A program made the position numbers and the translations under genes. This document shows positions 1-9,135 of a DNA stretch of 64,000 nt, piece by piece. Every line of letters begins with the position of its first letter. The stretch's first letter is position 1. Below the pieces are notes generated by a model that worked only from the letters and a program-made list of their open reading frames with translations, did no database searches and was not told where the DNA came from. The stretch is from NCBI GenBank assembly GCA_050180895.1, contig JBFXDS010000007.1, forward strand, positions 124,001-188,000. The letters run 5' to 3'. The DNA comes from JBGPEQ01 sp050180895 (GTDB lineage: Bacteria; Pseudomonadota; Alphaproteobacteria; Dongiales; Dongiaceae).

Positions 1-213
1 AGCCAGAGCCATCCGTCGCCCGCCGCCGAGCAGGACGCCGACGGCTCGACCACCATCTATTTCGCCCCAACCCAGCCGCCGGGCGTGAAACGCGGAAACT
101 GGATTCAGACCATGCCCGAGAAGGGCTGGTTCACGATCCTGCGCCTCTACAGCCCGCTCGAGTCGTTCTTCACGAAGGAATGGCGGCCGAGCGAGATCGA
201 GCTGGTGCAGTGA
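1..213 (+). CDS. DUF1254/DUF1214 family protein, C-terminal end (partial)
   Basis: Only the last 70 residues are present, ending at TGA 211-213; the gene begins left of the window. The visible part has the DUF1214 C-terminal pattern: a strand containing TTIYFAP, then NWIQT.P.KGWF, then a LRLYSPLESFF segment and W.PSEIELV at the end. Proteins of this family are usually exported and of unknown biochemical role, and they often occur beside sulfatases or other envelope genes, as here. The family call comes from this short tail only; the N-terminal domain cannot be checked. Confidence 0.75.
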   Translation, partial: SQSHPSPAAEQDADGSTTIYFAPTQPPGVKRGNWIQTMPEKGWFTILRLYSPLESFFTKEWRPSEIELVQ

Positions 214-451
214 TAAAATTGCGGGCCGGCCGAGCCGGGGCTGTCGCATGGAGGCGATCGTTCCGGTGGCATGGCGTGTCCTCGCACGCATAGGCGCGCA
301 GACGAACGCAGATGCATCGAGGTTGACGGGAGCCCAGCACCGCGACGACATGGCGTCAAATGACAAGACGCGGCCCTCGTCGATCACGTCTTATCGGTAC
401 AAAGCAAAGGTCAGAGTCCGAAGCTCGTGCAACGAGAGGCGGGAGGTCGAT

Positions 452-991
452 GTGATCAGGAAATGCTCCAGGCGAACGATTCTGCGCGCCCTGCCGGCGA
501 TTGCCGCGGCCGGCGCAGCCCAGCTGTCGACAGCCGAATTGTCGGCGGCGGAGGAAACGGTGCAGATGCTGTTCGTCCAGAGCGCGGACGGCGTCAGGAT
601 TGCCGACGGGAAGCTGACATTGGTTGGCGTCGGCACGAACACGATCTTCTTTTCCGATCGTCCGGCGCGGGTCGCAGGCCACATGACGACCGAGGAGTTC
701 GTGCCGTTCTGGGGCGAGGGCACGGATAGCTTCAGCAAGGATCCGCCCAACGCGACCCTGTCGGTCTTCGGTGAAGGGGAGCCGACGAATGTCGTGGTCA
801 CCATCAGCAATCCCGTGCTGGACGGTGACAACATGACCTACGACATCGCCATCCTTGAGGGAACCCCACCGCCAGAGGGCGGCGAGAGTTCGCTCTTCAT
901 CGACATCATCGGCATGCCCTTGACACCGCTCTCCTACGCCGGCGTGGCGCGCCGCACGACGCGGCGCGCAATTGTCTACGGGAGATACTAG
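452..991 (+). CDS. conserved exported protein with Tat-like signal
   Basis: I choose the GTG at 452 because GGGAGG lies just upstream and the product then begins with a twin-arginine type signal (SRRTILR followed by an Ala/Leu-rich stretch), giving 179 residues. The frame is open further upstream to an ATG at 248, but that part has no recognisable sequence. The mature part resembles a conserved uncharacterised family whose signature includes LTLVGV, a FFSDRP.RVAGHMTTEEF block, WGEG.DSF, DPPNATLS and a closing SLFIDIIG. I know of no assigned function. It sits between a DUF1214 protein and an arylsulfatase, all on the same strand, so a role in the envelope or periplasm is plausible but inferred. 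Confidence 0.7.
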   Translation: MIRKCSRRTILRALPAIAAAGAAQLSTAELSAAEETVQMLFVQSADGVRIADGKLTLVGVGTNTIFFSDRPARVAGHMTTEEFVPFWGEGTDSFSKDPPNATLSVFGEGEPTNVVVTISNPVLDGDNMTYDIAILEGTPPPEGGESSLFIDIIGMPLTPLSYAGVARRTTRRAIVYGRY

Positions 992-1052
992 GAATGTCGG
1001 GCTTCGTCGCGGCATCAGACCGCGCCCGACGGGCTACCGGACGGAGGTTCAC

Positions 1053-3443
1053 ATGAGCTTGATCGCACGCTTTTCGGCGGCGGCATTCCTGACCGCCTCG
1101 CTGCTTTGGAGCTGGCCCGCAGCGGCTCAGCAGGGTCATGAACAGCTTCCGATACCGGATGCGAGCTTCGGAGGCGTTGCCGAGCATACGCTCCAGGGCT
1201 CCACGCCGGATCCGCTGCCGGCACCGACAAAGGCCCCCGATGGCGCGCCCAACATCCTGCTCATTCTGGTGGACGACGCCGGCTTCGGCAATCCGTCGAC
1301 CTTCGGCGGCCCGGCACAGACGCCGACCCTCGATCGCGTTGCGAGCGAGGGCCTCCGGTTCAATCGATTCCATGTGGTCGCGCTATGTTCGCCGACGCGG
1401 GCGGCGCTGCTCTCCGGCCGCAATCACCATTCGGTCGGCTTCGGTTCGATTGCCGAGCTCGCGAGCGGTTGGCCCGGCTACAACGCGGTCTGGCCGAAGA
1501 GCGCCGCCTCCGTGGCGCAGATTCTGCGGGGCAACGGCTATGCCACGGCCGCCTTCGGCAAGTGGCATCTGACGCCGGGCGACGTGCAGGGCGCCGCCGG
1601 ACCGTTCGACCGTTGGCCCAGCGGCCTCGGCTTCGACTACTTCTACGGATTCCTGCCCGGCGAATCCAATCAGTACGAACCCATAGTGGTGGAGAACAAT
1701 ACCGTGATCGGCACGCCGCCGGGCAAGGACTACTACTTCCCGACGGATATGGCGGACCATACGATCGCGTGGATCCGCGACCAGAAGGCGCAGTCGCCCG
1801 ACAAGCCGTTCTTCGTCTACTTCTCCACCGGCGCCAGCCATGCGCCGCATCACGTGCCGAAAGAGTGGGCGGACAAATACAAAGGCAAATTCGACCAGGG
1901 CTGGGACAAGCTGCGCGAGGAGACGTTCGCGCGGCAGAAGGCGCTGGGCGTCGTCCCGGCAAACGCGAAGCTGACGGAGCGCGATGCCGCGTTTCCCGCC
2001 TGGGATTCGCTGCCGGACGACGAGAAGCAGCTTTATGCGCGGCAGATGGAAGTCTATGCCGGCTACCAGGAAGTCACCGACCACGAGATCGGCCGCGTCG
2101 TGGACACCATCGACGGCATGGGGCTCGCCGATGACACCATCGTCATCTACATCTGGGGCGACAACGGCGCGAGCATGGAGGGCACCGAGACCGGCTCGTT
2201 CAACGAGCTGACCATGCAGAACGGAATCCACCTCACCGCAGAGCAGCAGCTGGCTCTGGTGCATCACTTCGGAGGACTGGAGGCGTGGGGCGGACCGGAG
2301 ATGGAGCCGCACTACGCCGCCGCCTGGGCCTGGGCCGGAAATGCTCCGTTCAAGTGGGGCAAGCAGGTCGCCTCCCACTTCGGCGGCACCCGCAACCCGA
2401 TGGTCATTCGCTGGCCCGCCCGAATCAAGGACAAGGGCGGCGTTCGCAGCCAGTTCACCCACGTGATCGATGTCGGCCCCACGCTGCTGGAACTGGCCGG
2501 CATTGCCGCGCCGAAGACGTTCGACGGCATCGAGCAGATGCCGATTCATGGCGTGAGCTTCGCCTACGCCTTCGACGATCCCGATGCGAAGGAGCGGCAT
2601 ACGCAGCAGTACTTCGAGATCTTCGGCAACCGCGCCATGTACAAGGACGGCTGGATGGCCAGCGCCAGAATGCCGCGCATTCCCTGGAGAGCCGATCCCG
2701 TGACGATGGCGGCCTTTGCCCCGGGCAAGTGGGATCCCGACAAGGACAAATGGGAGCTCTACAACCTGGAGGAGGATTTCACCCAGGCCGAGGATCTCGC
2801 GGAGAAGTACCCGGAGAAGCTGAACGAGCTGAAGGAGCTTTTCTGGAAGGAGGCGGAAAAATACCAGGTATTGCCGCTGTTGGGGTCCATGGCCTTCTAT
2901 TACGGATTTCCGGGTCCGAGCAACCCAGTGGCCAAGTTCGTCTTCTATCCTGGCACGCAGAATATTCTGCCGGGCGTGATGCCGCATATCTATAACCGGT
3001 CCTTCATCATCAGGGCCGATCTCGATATTCCCGAGAGCGGCGCCGAAGGCGTCATCGTGGCCGAGAACAGCTTCCTCGGCGGCTTCGCGTTGTATGTGCA
3101 GGAGGGGAAGCTGCAGTACACCTACAGCCTGATCGGCGTGAAGATCGATACCATCGCTTCGGCGGAGACCCTGCCGGCCGGCAAGACGAACGTGCGCTAT
3201 GAATTTGCGGCGGACAAGCCGGGACAATTGGGCACCGGCGGGAAGAGCCTTCTGTTCATCAATGGCCGCCAGGTCGCCGAGGGCCGCCTGGACCATACAG
3301 CGGCTCTCATATTCACCGCCAACGGCGGCATGGACATCGGGAGAGACAACGGCTCGCCGGTGTCTCTCTCCTACAAGGACAAATCGCCCTTTGCGTTCAC
3401 GGGGACGATCGAGAAGGTCGAATTCGATCTCGATCCGAAATGA
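1053..3443 (+). CDS. exported arylsulfatase
   Basis: A 796-residue sulfatase that hydrolyses sulfate esters. The start is the ATG after ACGGAGG; it gives a classical signal peptide (SLIARFSAAAFLTASLLW, cleavage near AAAQQ), so the enzyme acts in the periplasm or outside. The catalytic motif is C-S-P-T-R with Cys112, the residue converted to formylglycine in this family, followed by SGRNHH. The metal-binding region ILLILVDDAGFG and a later GDNGASMEG support the fold. The C-terminal third (from about residue 600) carries the beta-rich domain found in long arylsulfatases. It converges on a second sulfatase at 3520-5850. No formylglycine-generating enzyme is encoded in the window. Substrate unknown. 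Confidence 0.9.
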   Translation: MSLIARFSAAAFLTASLLWSWPAAAQQGHEQLPIPDASFGGVAEHTLQGSTPDPLPAPTKAPDGAPNILLILVDDAGFGNPSTFGGPAQTPTLDRVASEGLRFNRFHVVALCSPTRAALLSGRNHHSVGFGSIAELASGWPGYNAVWPKSAASVAQILRGNGYATAAFGKWHLTPGDVQGAAGPFDRWPSGLGFDYFYGFLPGESNQYEPIVVENNTVIGTPPGKDYYFPTDMADHTIAWIRDQKAQSPDKPFFVYFSTGASHAPHHVPKEWADKYKGKFDQGWDKLREETFARQKALGVVPANAKLTERDAAFPAWDSLPDDEKQLYARQMEVYAGYQEVTDHEIGRVVDTIDGMGLADDTIVIYIWGDNGASMEGTETGSFNELTMQNGIHLTAEQQLALVHHFGGLEAWGGPEMEPHYAAAWAWAGNAPFKWGKQVASHFGGTRNPMVIRWPARIKDKGGVRSQFTHVIDVGPTLLELAGIAAPKTFDGIEQMPIHGVSFAYAFDDPDAKERHTQQYFEIFGNRAMYKDGWMASARMPRIPWRADPVTMAAFAPGKWDPDKDKWELYNLEEDFTQAEDLAEKYPEKLNELKELFWKEAEKYQVLPLLGSMAFYYGFPGPSNPVAKFVFYPGTQNILPGVMPHIYNRSFIIRADLDIPESGAEGVIVAENSFLGGFALYVQEGKLQYTYSLIGVKIDTIASAETLPAGKTNVRYEFAADKPGQLGTGGKSLLFINGRQVAEGRLDHTAALIFTANGGMDIGRDNGSPVSLSYKDKSPFAFTGTIEKVEFDLDPK

Positions 3444-3472
3444 TGCGGCGATACCCTGGTCTTCGTCCGCAG

Positions 3473-3507
3473 GCCACCCGGCCGGAAGGGATTCCGGCCG
3501 GGGTGGC
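3473..3507. terminator. hairpin between convergent sulfatase genes
   Basis: A stem of 11 perfect pairs (3477-3487 with 3492-3502, loop GGGA), extended with one bulged G to 3473-3507, lies in the 76-bp gap between the two converging stop codons. It has no U-run, but its place and strength suit a bidirectional transcription stop. Confidence 0.5.
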
Positions 3508-3519
3508 GACGGCGCCGGC

Positions 3520-5850
3520 CTAGTCGAGGGCGAGCGCGGCGGCCGCGAGCTTCTCGAGGTCGAGGTATTGCCCCTTCTCGACCGTGACCGCGACGCCGAG
3601 GATCGTGCCGCCCTTGAACTCCCCGGGCGACGTGTAGCCCTCGCTGACGGCATCGCCGCTGTCGCGCCCGACGCAGAGACCATCGCCCGATAGCGTGAAC
3701 TTGCCCGGCTGGGTCTTCATGTCGCCCTGCGCGACGATTCGTTCGTTGACGTAGAGGGTGGTCTTGCCGAGCGACTCGCCGTACTTGCCGGCTTTGTCAC
3801 GGATGAACTCCATGCCGAACGTGTACTTGCCCGGCGCGAGATCGGGAGAGACGAACTTCTGCTCCGGCTTGATGCCGAGGAAGTTGTACACGTAGTGGAG
3901 CTTCCGTCCCTTGATGAACAGCGCGTGACCGCCGAAGCGCGACCCGTGGGCGAAGATGACGCCCGAGCAGTCCGCGTCCTTGATCTCGACATCGGCGACG
4001 ATCTTGTACGAGCGACCGCGCACGTTGACGGCAACCCCTTCCGGAACCGGCGATGTCCCCGGGTAGTAGATGTAGCGCTCGCGGGGCTTCTCTTCGCTCG
4101 GCCGCTCGACGCCAAGAATCTCCGCGGCGCTGCGATCGTCCAGAGGCAGCACCAGGTTCTTCTTTGCCTCCTCGAACCAGGCCTTGACGAGGGCTTGCAG
4201 TTTTTGCGGCTTCTTCTTCGCGAGATTCGTGGATTCGGAGCGATCCTTCTCCACGTGGTAGAGTTCCCATTCGTCCTTGTCGAAGTGGCCCTTGCCGGTC
4301 AGCGGAGCGTGGACGGCGGCCGCCTTCCACCCGTTTTCCCAGATCCCGCGCGTGCCGAGCATGGAGTAGTACTGGCGCTTCTTCTTCGTCGGCGCATCGG
4401 GCTTGGCCGCGAACGTGTAGCGCATCGACACGCCGGAAAGCGGATACTGTTTGACGCCCCGATACACCTTCGGCATCTCGAGGCCGCAGACGTCGAGTAT
4501 CGTCGGCACGATGTCGGTCGAGTGGTGATACTGGTTGCGTACTTCGCCCCTCGCCTTGATGCCCTTCGGCCATGAGACCACCAGCGGGCAACAGGTGCCG
4601 CCCGCATATTCCGAGTATCGCTTGAACATCTGGAAGGGAGTGGAGAATGCCACCGCCCAGCCGGTCGGATAGTGGCCGTAGGTGTCGGTGCTGCCCAGAA
4701 CGTCATAGTACTTCATGTTCTCGGACAGCTCGTCGGGATAGTTGTTGAAGAACTTGTTCTCGTTGACCGAGCCGCTCGGGCTGCCCTCGCCCGACGCGCC
4801 GTTGTCGGAGCAGTAGAAGATGATGGTGTTGTCGAGCTGGCCGCTCTTCTCGAGGTAGTCGATCAGCCGGCCGATCTGCACGTCGGTGTATTCGGAGAAT
4901 CCGGCGTACACCTCGGCCATGCGCGCGAACAGCTTCTTCTCGTCGGCGCTGAGCGTATTCCACGGGCGCACGGCGTCGGCCGGGTTTGCGACTTCGCCCG
5001 GAAGCGGATTGATCGGCGTCAGCTTGGTGTCCTTCGGCAGCAGCCCCTTCGCGATCATGCGCGGCAGGACCCACTCCCGATAGGCCTCATAGCCGGAGTC
5101 GAACTTGCCCTTGTACTTGTCGATGTATTCCTTCGGAGCGTGATGGGGCGCGTGATTTGCGCCGGGGCAGAGCCACATGAACCACGGCTTCGAAGGGTTG
5201 CTGGCCTTCTGGTCGCGGATCATTTGCAGGGCTTGATCCACGAGATCCTTGGAGAGGTGATAGCCCTCCTCGGGGCCATAGGGCTGGTCGATGAACTTGT
5301 TGTCTTCCACGAGGTCCGGATACCACTGATTGGTCTCGCCGCCGAGGAAACCGTAGAAGCGGTCGAATCCCTTCTGCAGCGGCCATTCCGAACGGCTGGC
5401 ACCCGAGGCGATGTCCTGCTCGGGAAGGTTGTGCTCCTTGCCGAGCCAGTACGTGCTCCAGCCGGCATCCTGGAGGACTTGACCGATCGTCATGCATTCC
5501 GGCGGAAGCCGGCCGCTCCAGCCGGGGAAGCCCTGCGCGCCCTCCGTGATGCACGAGCACGCATTGAGGTGGTGATTGCGGCCGGTCAGGAACGTCGAAC
5601 GGGTCGGCGAGCAAAGCGCCGTCGTGTGCCACTGCGAGTACATCAACCCGCGGTCGGCCAGCTTCTGAAGCGTCGGCATGTTGATGCCGCCGCCGAACGG
5701 CGACCACGCGGCCAAGCCGGTGTCGTCATACAGGACGATGAGGACATTCGGCGCTCCTTCGGGGGCTCTTGCGAGGGTGTAGGGTTCCCAGTCCGGCTTG
5801 GAATCGCGAATGTCGAGCTTGATGACGCCTTTGAACGGCTTCCTCGCCAT
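3520..5850 (-). CDS. cytoplasmic-type arylsulfatase
   Basis: A 776-residue sulfatase with no signal peptide; translation begins MARKPFKGVIKLD after a strong GGGAGGG. The formylglycine motif is C-S-P-T-R with Cys80, followed by LTGRNHH. VLIVLYDDTG (metal-binding Asp pair) and FYCSDNGASGEG complete the active site. The long form with a C-terminal beta domain resembles Pseudomonas AtsA-type enzymes, which act inside the cell. It is similar in length and architecture to the exported sulfatase it faces, but the two clearly differ in localisation. A perfect palindrome (5970-5987) lies about 120 bp upstream of its start. Substrate unknown. Confidence 0.9.
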   Translation of the reverse strand: MARKPFKGVIKLDIRDSKPDWEPYTLARAPEGAPNVLIVLYDDTGLAAWSPFGGGINMPTLQKLADRGLMYSQWHTTALCSPTRSTFLTGRNHHLNACSCITEGAQGFPGWSGRLPPECMTIGQVLQDAGWSTYWLGKEHNLPEQDIASGASRSEWPLQKGFDRFYGFLGGETNQWYPDLVEDNKFIDQPYGPEEGYHLSKDLVDQALQMIRDQKASNPSKPWFMWLCPGANHAPHHAPKEYIDKYKGKFDSGYEAYREWVLPRMIAKGLLPKDTKLTPINPLPGEVANPADAVRPWNTLSADEKKLFARMAEVYAGFSEYTDVQIGRLIDYLEKSGQLDNTIIFYCSDNGASGEGSPSGSVNENKFFNNYPDELSENMKYYDVLGSTDTYGHYPTGWAVAFSTPFQMFKRYSEYAGGTCCPLVVSWPKGIKARGEVRNQYHHSTDIVPTILDVCGLEMPKVYRGVKQYPLSGVSMRYTFAAKPDAPTKKKRQYYSMLGTRGIWENGWKAAAVHAPLTGKGHFDKDEWELYHVEKDRSESTNLAKKKPQKLQALVKAWFEEAKKNLVLPLDDRSAAEILGVERPSEEKPRERYIYYPGTSPVPEGVAVNVRGRSYKIVADVEIKDADCSGVIFAHGSRFGGHALFIKGRKLHYVYNFLGIKPEQKFVSPDLAPGKYTFGMEFIRDKAGKYGESLGKTTLYVNERIVAQGDMKTQPGKFTLSGDGLCVGRDSGDAVSEGYTSPGEFKGGTILGVAVTVEKGQYLDLEKLAAAALALD

Positions 5851-5969
5851 GGTCTACCCTCCCTGATTGTGCTCCGCGGCTCCGATGGAGGCGGTCGGCC
5901 CCTTCGGCCGCGCGCGGCGGATGCGACGACAGTGGATCGGCATTCAATCCGAGAACGTCGTCACGCTCC

Positions 5970-5987
5970 ATTGGACCATGGTCCAAT
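5970..5987. promoter_or_regulatory. 18-bp perfect palindrome, copy 1
   Basis: ATTGGACCATGGTCCAAT is a perfect palindrome, identical to the one at 7156-7173. It stands upstream of the sulfatase gene on the minus strand and about 60 bp beyond the stop codon of the phaC remnant. It may be an operator, or part of the duplicated phaC 3' flank. Confidence 0.55.
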
Positions 5988-6048
5988 ATGCGCTGGAACG
6001 TCGCCAAGGGGCGTGCGGTGCGATGCGGACGATCGCCGAGACAGTGCC

Positions 6049-6163
6049 CTATGCGAGCTTCAGGCCGGCGTGCTTGGTGGCATCCGGCCACGCGGACCGC
6101 CAGGAACCGGAACTCTCCTTCGCCACGGCGAACCAAGCCTGCGAATCAGGTGGGCTTTGTCCC
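6049..6163 (-). pseudogene. decayed 3' end of a second phaC-like gene
   Basis: Read on the minus strand, this stretch encodes PPDSQAWFAVAKES followed by SGSW and KHAGLK, then a stop (TAG, 6051-6049). The end of the intact phaC reads PPDPQTWLAAAKEN, PGSW and KHAGPK at the same spacing, and the DNA of the two stretches aligns over about 105 bp with small gaps. There is no start codon or upstream part. I interpret it as the remnant of a duplicated PHA synthase gene, left between the DUF6134 gene and the sulfatase gene. Confidence 0.7.
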
Positions 6164-6199
6164 CGCCTGCGCGGAGGGCTCGCCCGGGAATAAATGAGG

Positions 6200-6982
6200 T
6201 TATGGCGCGCTTTCGGCGGACGACTTGGTAAGGCTCCGCGCCGCGGCGGGGGGCGGCGACGGCCGCATCACGAAGGCGATCTTCGAGCCGTCCTTTGCCG
6301 GAAACAGCACCTGAAGGGTCTGCCCGTCGGGGCCGTACCAGACGTCGCGCCGGACGTCGCCGGAGAGGGCGTAGTGGCGCGCCTTCACGCTCTTCGGTCC
6401 GGCGGGGATGAACTCGGTTCCCTGGTCGGCCGTTCGCACCTTCTGCGCGGCGCACTTGTACTGGTCGAGGATGACGGACTGGCGGATGAAGTCCGGATGC
6501 CAGACGCTGATGGGAATCGTATCCGCCGGCAGGTCGAGGGGGATGCCATTGCATGTGCCGCGGATCCGGTCGCCGGTCTTCGCGAGATTGACCGTCAGCG
6601 GCTCGCCATCGTTGTCGGTCCGCGAGGTGAGGCGCGTCAGCTGCCCGTCGATCCAGCTTTCTTCGGCCTGGTAGCGAAACCGGTAGAGCGTGACGCCCAG
6701 CAGCTTCACGGCGATATCCGTCCAGGTGGCGACCTCGAGGTCGCGGCCGTCGTGGCGGAACACCACCGAGTGGGTGCCGATCTTCTCGCCCTTGCGGATC
6801 ACCTCGTAGTCGACTCGGCCCGTCGAGGGGAGGGCGGACAGCTGCAGCGGCTCGCGTTCTTCCTGCGACCACGCGCCCGGCGCGAAGAGAAAGGCGCCGA
6901 GCAAGGCGGCTGCCGAAAGCAAGCGGAGCGTCACCTTGCCGCCATCGAACATGCCGACCATCTTCCGGCTCTTCGCAACCAC
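6200..6982 (-). CDS. DUF6134 family exported protein
   Basis: A protein of up to 260 residues; the Met at residue 11 (MFDGGKVTL) is an equally good start. A signal peptide follows (LLSAAALLGAFLFAPGAWS). The mature part opens with the pattern VDYEVIRKGEKIGTHSVVF and continues with LYRFRYQAEESW and DGQLTRLTSRT..DGE, which I recognise as the DUF6134 family of exported beta-rich proteins without known function. It lies between phaC and a phaC remnant, all transcribed leftward. The tail (PPPAAARSLTKSS) looks unstructured. Confidence 0.7.
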   Translation of the reverse strand: MVAKSRKMVGMFDGGKVTLRLLSAAALLGAFLFAPGAWSQEEREPLQLSALPSTGRVDYEVIRKGEKIGTHSVVFRHDGRDLEVATWTDIAVKLLGVTLYRFRYQAEESWIDGQLTRLTSRTDNDGEPLTVNLAKTGDRIRGTCNGIPLDLPADTIPISVWHPDFIRQSVILDQYKCAAQKVRTADQGTEFIPAGPKSVKARHYALSGDVRRDVWYGPDGQTLQVLFPAKDGSKIAFVMRPSPPPAAARSLTKSSAESAP

Positions 6983-7155
6983 ATTTGCCCTCGACGGCTG
7001 ATATCAGGCTCGGGCAGAGATGGTCAAGGTCTTCGACCGGCACGCCGTACGATCAATTCAAATCGCGGCCCGTCGACTATGGCGCGCCGGCGTCCTGATC
7101 GTCCAGTTCCATGCGCGTTTGCGCGGATATGATGCACAGGCGGCCGCCGACAGCA

Positions 7156-7173
7156 ATTGGACCATGGTCCAAT
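7156..7173. promoter_or_regulatory. 18-bp perfect palindrome, copy 2
   Basis: Identical to the palindrome at 5970-5987. It lies 53 bp beyond the phaC stop codon and about 175 bp upstream of the DUF6134 start. Either a shared operator or a conserved 3' element of phaC. Confidence 0.55.
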
Positions 7174-7225
7174 GCAGACACTTGTCCAGACGATCGGGAA
7201 TCGCGGGAGGCGAGCGCCGCCGCCG

Positions 7226-9019
7226 CTACTGGATGCGCACCTTCACGTAGGAGCCCGGCGCGTCCTCGAGCGGCTTGAGCTTGCCGTCGCCGGGCTTGCG
7301 GGCGGGGATCTTGGGGCCGGCGTGCTTGGCGACCCATGTCGCCCAGTCGGGCCACCAGGAGCCGGGGTTCTCCTTCGCCGCGGCGAGCCAGGTCTGCGGA
7401 TCGGGCGGACATTTGTCGCTCGTCCAGTAGCCGTACTTGTTGGCGGCCGGCGGGTTGACGATGCCGGCGATGTGGCCGGAGGCGCCCAGCACGAAGCGCA
7501 CCGGGCCGCGATAGAGCTGGGTCGCCGCATAGGTGGCCGGCCAGGGTGCGATATGGTCTTCGCGCGTCGAGACGATGTAGACCGGCGTCTTGATCTTGCG
7601 CAGGTCGATCGGCGTGCCGGCCAGGGCGATGCCGCCGGGCTCGATCAGCTTGTTCTGCTGATACATGTTGCGCAGGTAGAAGCTGTGCATCGCCGCGGGC
7701 ATGCGCGTGGAATCGGAGTTCCAGTAGAGCAGGTCGAAGGGGAAGGGATCCTTGCCGAGGAGATAGTTGTTGACGACGAAGGACCAGATCAGGTCGTTGG
7801 CGCGCAGCATGTTGAAGGTGGTGGCCATGGCGCTGCCTTCGAGGTAACCCTTCTCGCTCATGCGCTCCTCGAGCGCGGCGAGCTGCTCCTCGTCGATGAA
7901 GATTCCGAGCTCGCCCGGCTCCTTGAAGTCGACGAGGCTGGCGAAGAAGGTGGCGGAGGCGATGCGGCCGTCCTTCTTCGCGGCCATGTAGGCGAGGGTG
8001 CAGGCGAGGAGGGTGCCGCCCAGGCAGTAGCCGATGACGTTGGCGTCGGGCTCGCCGGTCGCCGTCTCGATGGCGTCGAGCGCCGCCAGCGGGCCCTCGC
8101 GCATGTAGTCCTCGAAGCTCTTGGCGGCGAGTGTCTCGTCCGGGTTGACCCAGGAGACGACGAAGACCGTGTGGCCTTCGCCGACCGCCCACTTGATGAA
8201 CGAGTTCTTCTCGCGCAGGTCGAGGATGTAGAACTTGTTGATCCAGGGCGGGATGATCAGCAGCGGCCGCTTGTACACCTTCTCGGTGGTCGGCGCGTAT
8301 TGCAGCAGCTCGATCAGGTCGTTGCGATAGACGACCTTGCCGGGCGACACCGCGATGTTCTCGCCGACGCGGAAGGCCTCCAGGTCGGTCATCTTGATGT
8401 GCAGCTTGCCCTTGCCGCGCTCGAGGTCATCGAGCAGGTTCTGCAGGCCCTTGCACAGGTTCTCGCCGCCGCTCTCGACCGTGGCGCGCAGCACCTCGGG
8501 ATTGGTCAGCACGAAGTTGGTCGGCGCCACCGCGTCGACGAACTGGCGGGTATAGAAATCGACCTTCTTGGCCGTCTTCTCGTCGAGGCCGTCGACCTCG
8601 CGCACCGTCTGAGTCAGCCAGCGGGCGGTCAGCAGGTAGGACTGCTTGATGAAGTCGAAGAGCTGGTTCTCTTCCCAGGCCGCGTCCTTGAAGCGGCGGT
8701 CGTCGGGCGCCGGCTCCGCGGCCTTGGCGTCGGAGTCGCCCATCATGCGGCGCGCCGCCGACTGCCAGAGATCCATATGCGCCTGCCACAGGCTGATCTG
8801 CGACTGCCACAGCTTGGCCGGGTCGGTCATCAGGCGGGTGGTCATCTCGAGGAAGGCGCTGCCGATGTTGAGCGGATCGGCCAGGCCGAGGCCGTCGCCG
8901 GTCTTGCGGGCGAGGAAATCGGCGACGATGCGCTGCGCCCGCTCGGCCATCTGCGCCATCGCCCTGGAGAACTCGATCGGGTCGGGAATCTGCGGCCCCG
9001 CTCCCTGTTGATCGGTCAT
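7226..9019 (-). CDS. phaC: class I poly(3-hydroxyalkanoate) synthase
   Basis: The 597-residue enzyme polymerises hydroxyacyl-CoA into PHA storage granules. I place the start at MTDQQGAGPQIPDP, preceded by GGGAAGG at proper spacing; an open frame continues upstream without sense. The lipase-like box GYCLGG contains the nucleophile Cys332. Asp488 (STREDHIAPW) and His516 (GASGHIAG) complete the triad. PPWINKFYILDL and FVVSWVNPD are typical class I blocks. Length fits class I. No phaA, phaB, phasin or phaR lies nearby. A degenerate copy of its 3' end lies 1.1 kb away. The OmpA-like gene starts divergently about 115 bp from its start. Confidence 0.95.
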   Translation of the reverse strand: MTDQQGAGPQIPDPIEFSRAMAQMAERAQRIVADFLARKTGDGLGLADPLNIGSAFLEMTTRLMTDPAKLWQSQISLWQAHMDLWQSAARRMMGDSDAKAAEPAPDDRRFKDAAWEENQLFDFIKQSYLLTARWLTQTVREVDGLDEKTAKKVDFYTRQFVDAVAPTNFVLTNPEVLRATVESGGENLCKGLQNLLDDLERGKGKLHIKMTDLEAFRVGENIAVSPGKVVYRNDLIELLQYAPTTEKVYKRPLLIIPPWINKFYILDLREKNSFIKWAVGEGHTVFVVSWVNPDETLAAKSFEDYMREGPLAALDAIETATGEPDANVIGYCLGGTLLACTLAYMAAKKDGRIASATFFASLVDFKEPGELGIFIDEEQLAALEERMSEKGYLEGSAMATTFNMLRANDLIWSFVVNNYLLGKDPFPFDLLYWNSDSTRMPAAMHSFYLRNMYQQNKLIEPGGIALAGTPIDLRKIKTPVYIVSTREDHIAPWPATYAATQLYRGPVRFVLGASGHIAGIVNPPAANKYGYWTSDKCPPDPQTWLAAAKENPGSWWPDWATWVAKHAGPKIPARKPGDGKLKPLEDAPGSYVKVRIQ

Positions 9020-9135
9020 GCTACCTTCCCTATGATCCCGCACGCTTTTTGCACTGTCGGCGTTGCTGCGCCTTTTGCAAAATAAGCCGCGCAGGCGGGC
9101 GTTACAACCTCGGCACGGGGAGGATGCGAAGCGAC

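Noticed and set aside
1383..3683. A 766-codon open frame on the minus strand opposite the exported arylsulfatase
   Set aside because: It is a GC-rich antisense shadow: its product is Arg/His/Asp-rich without any domain, and the opposite strand encodes a complete sulfatase.
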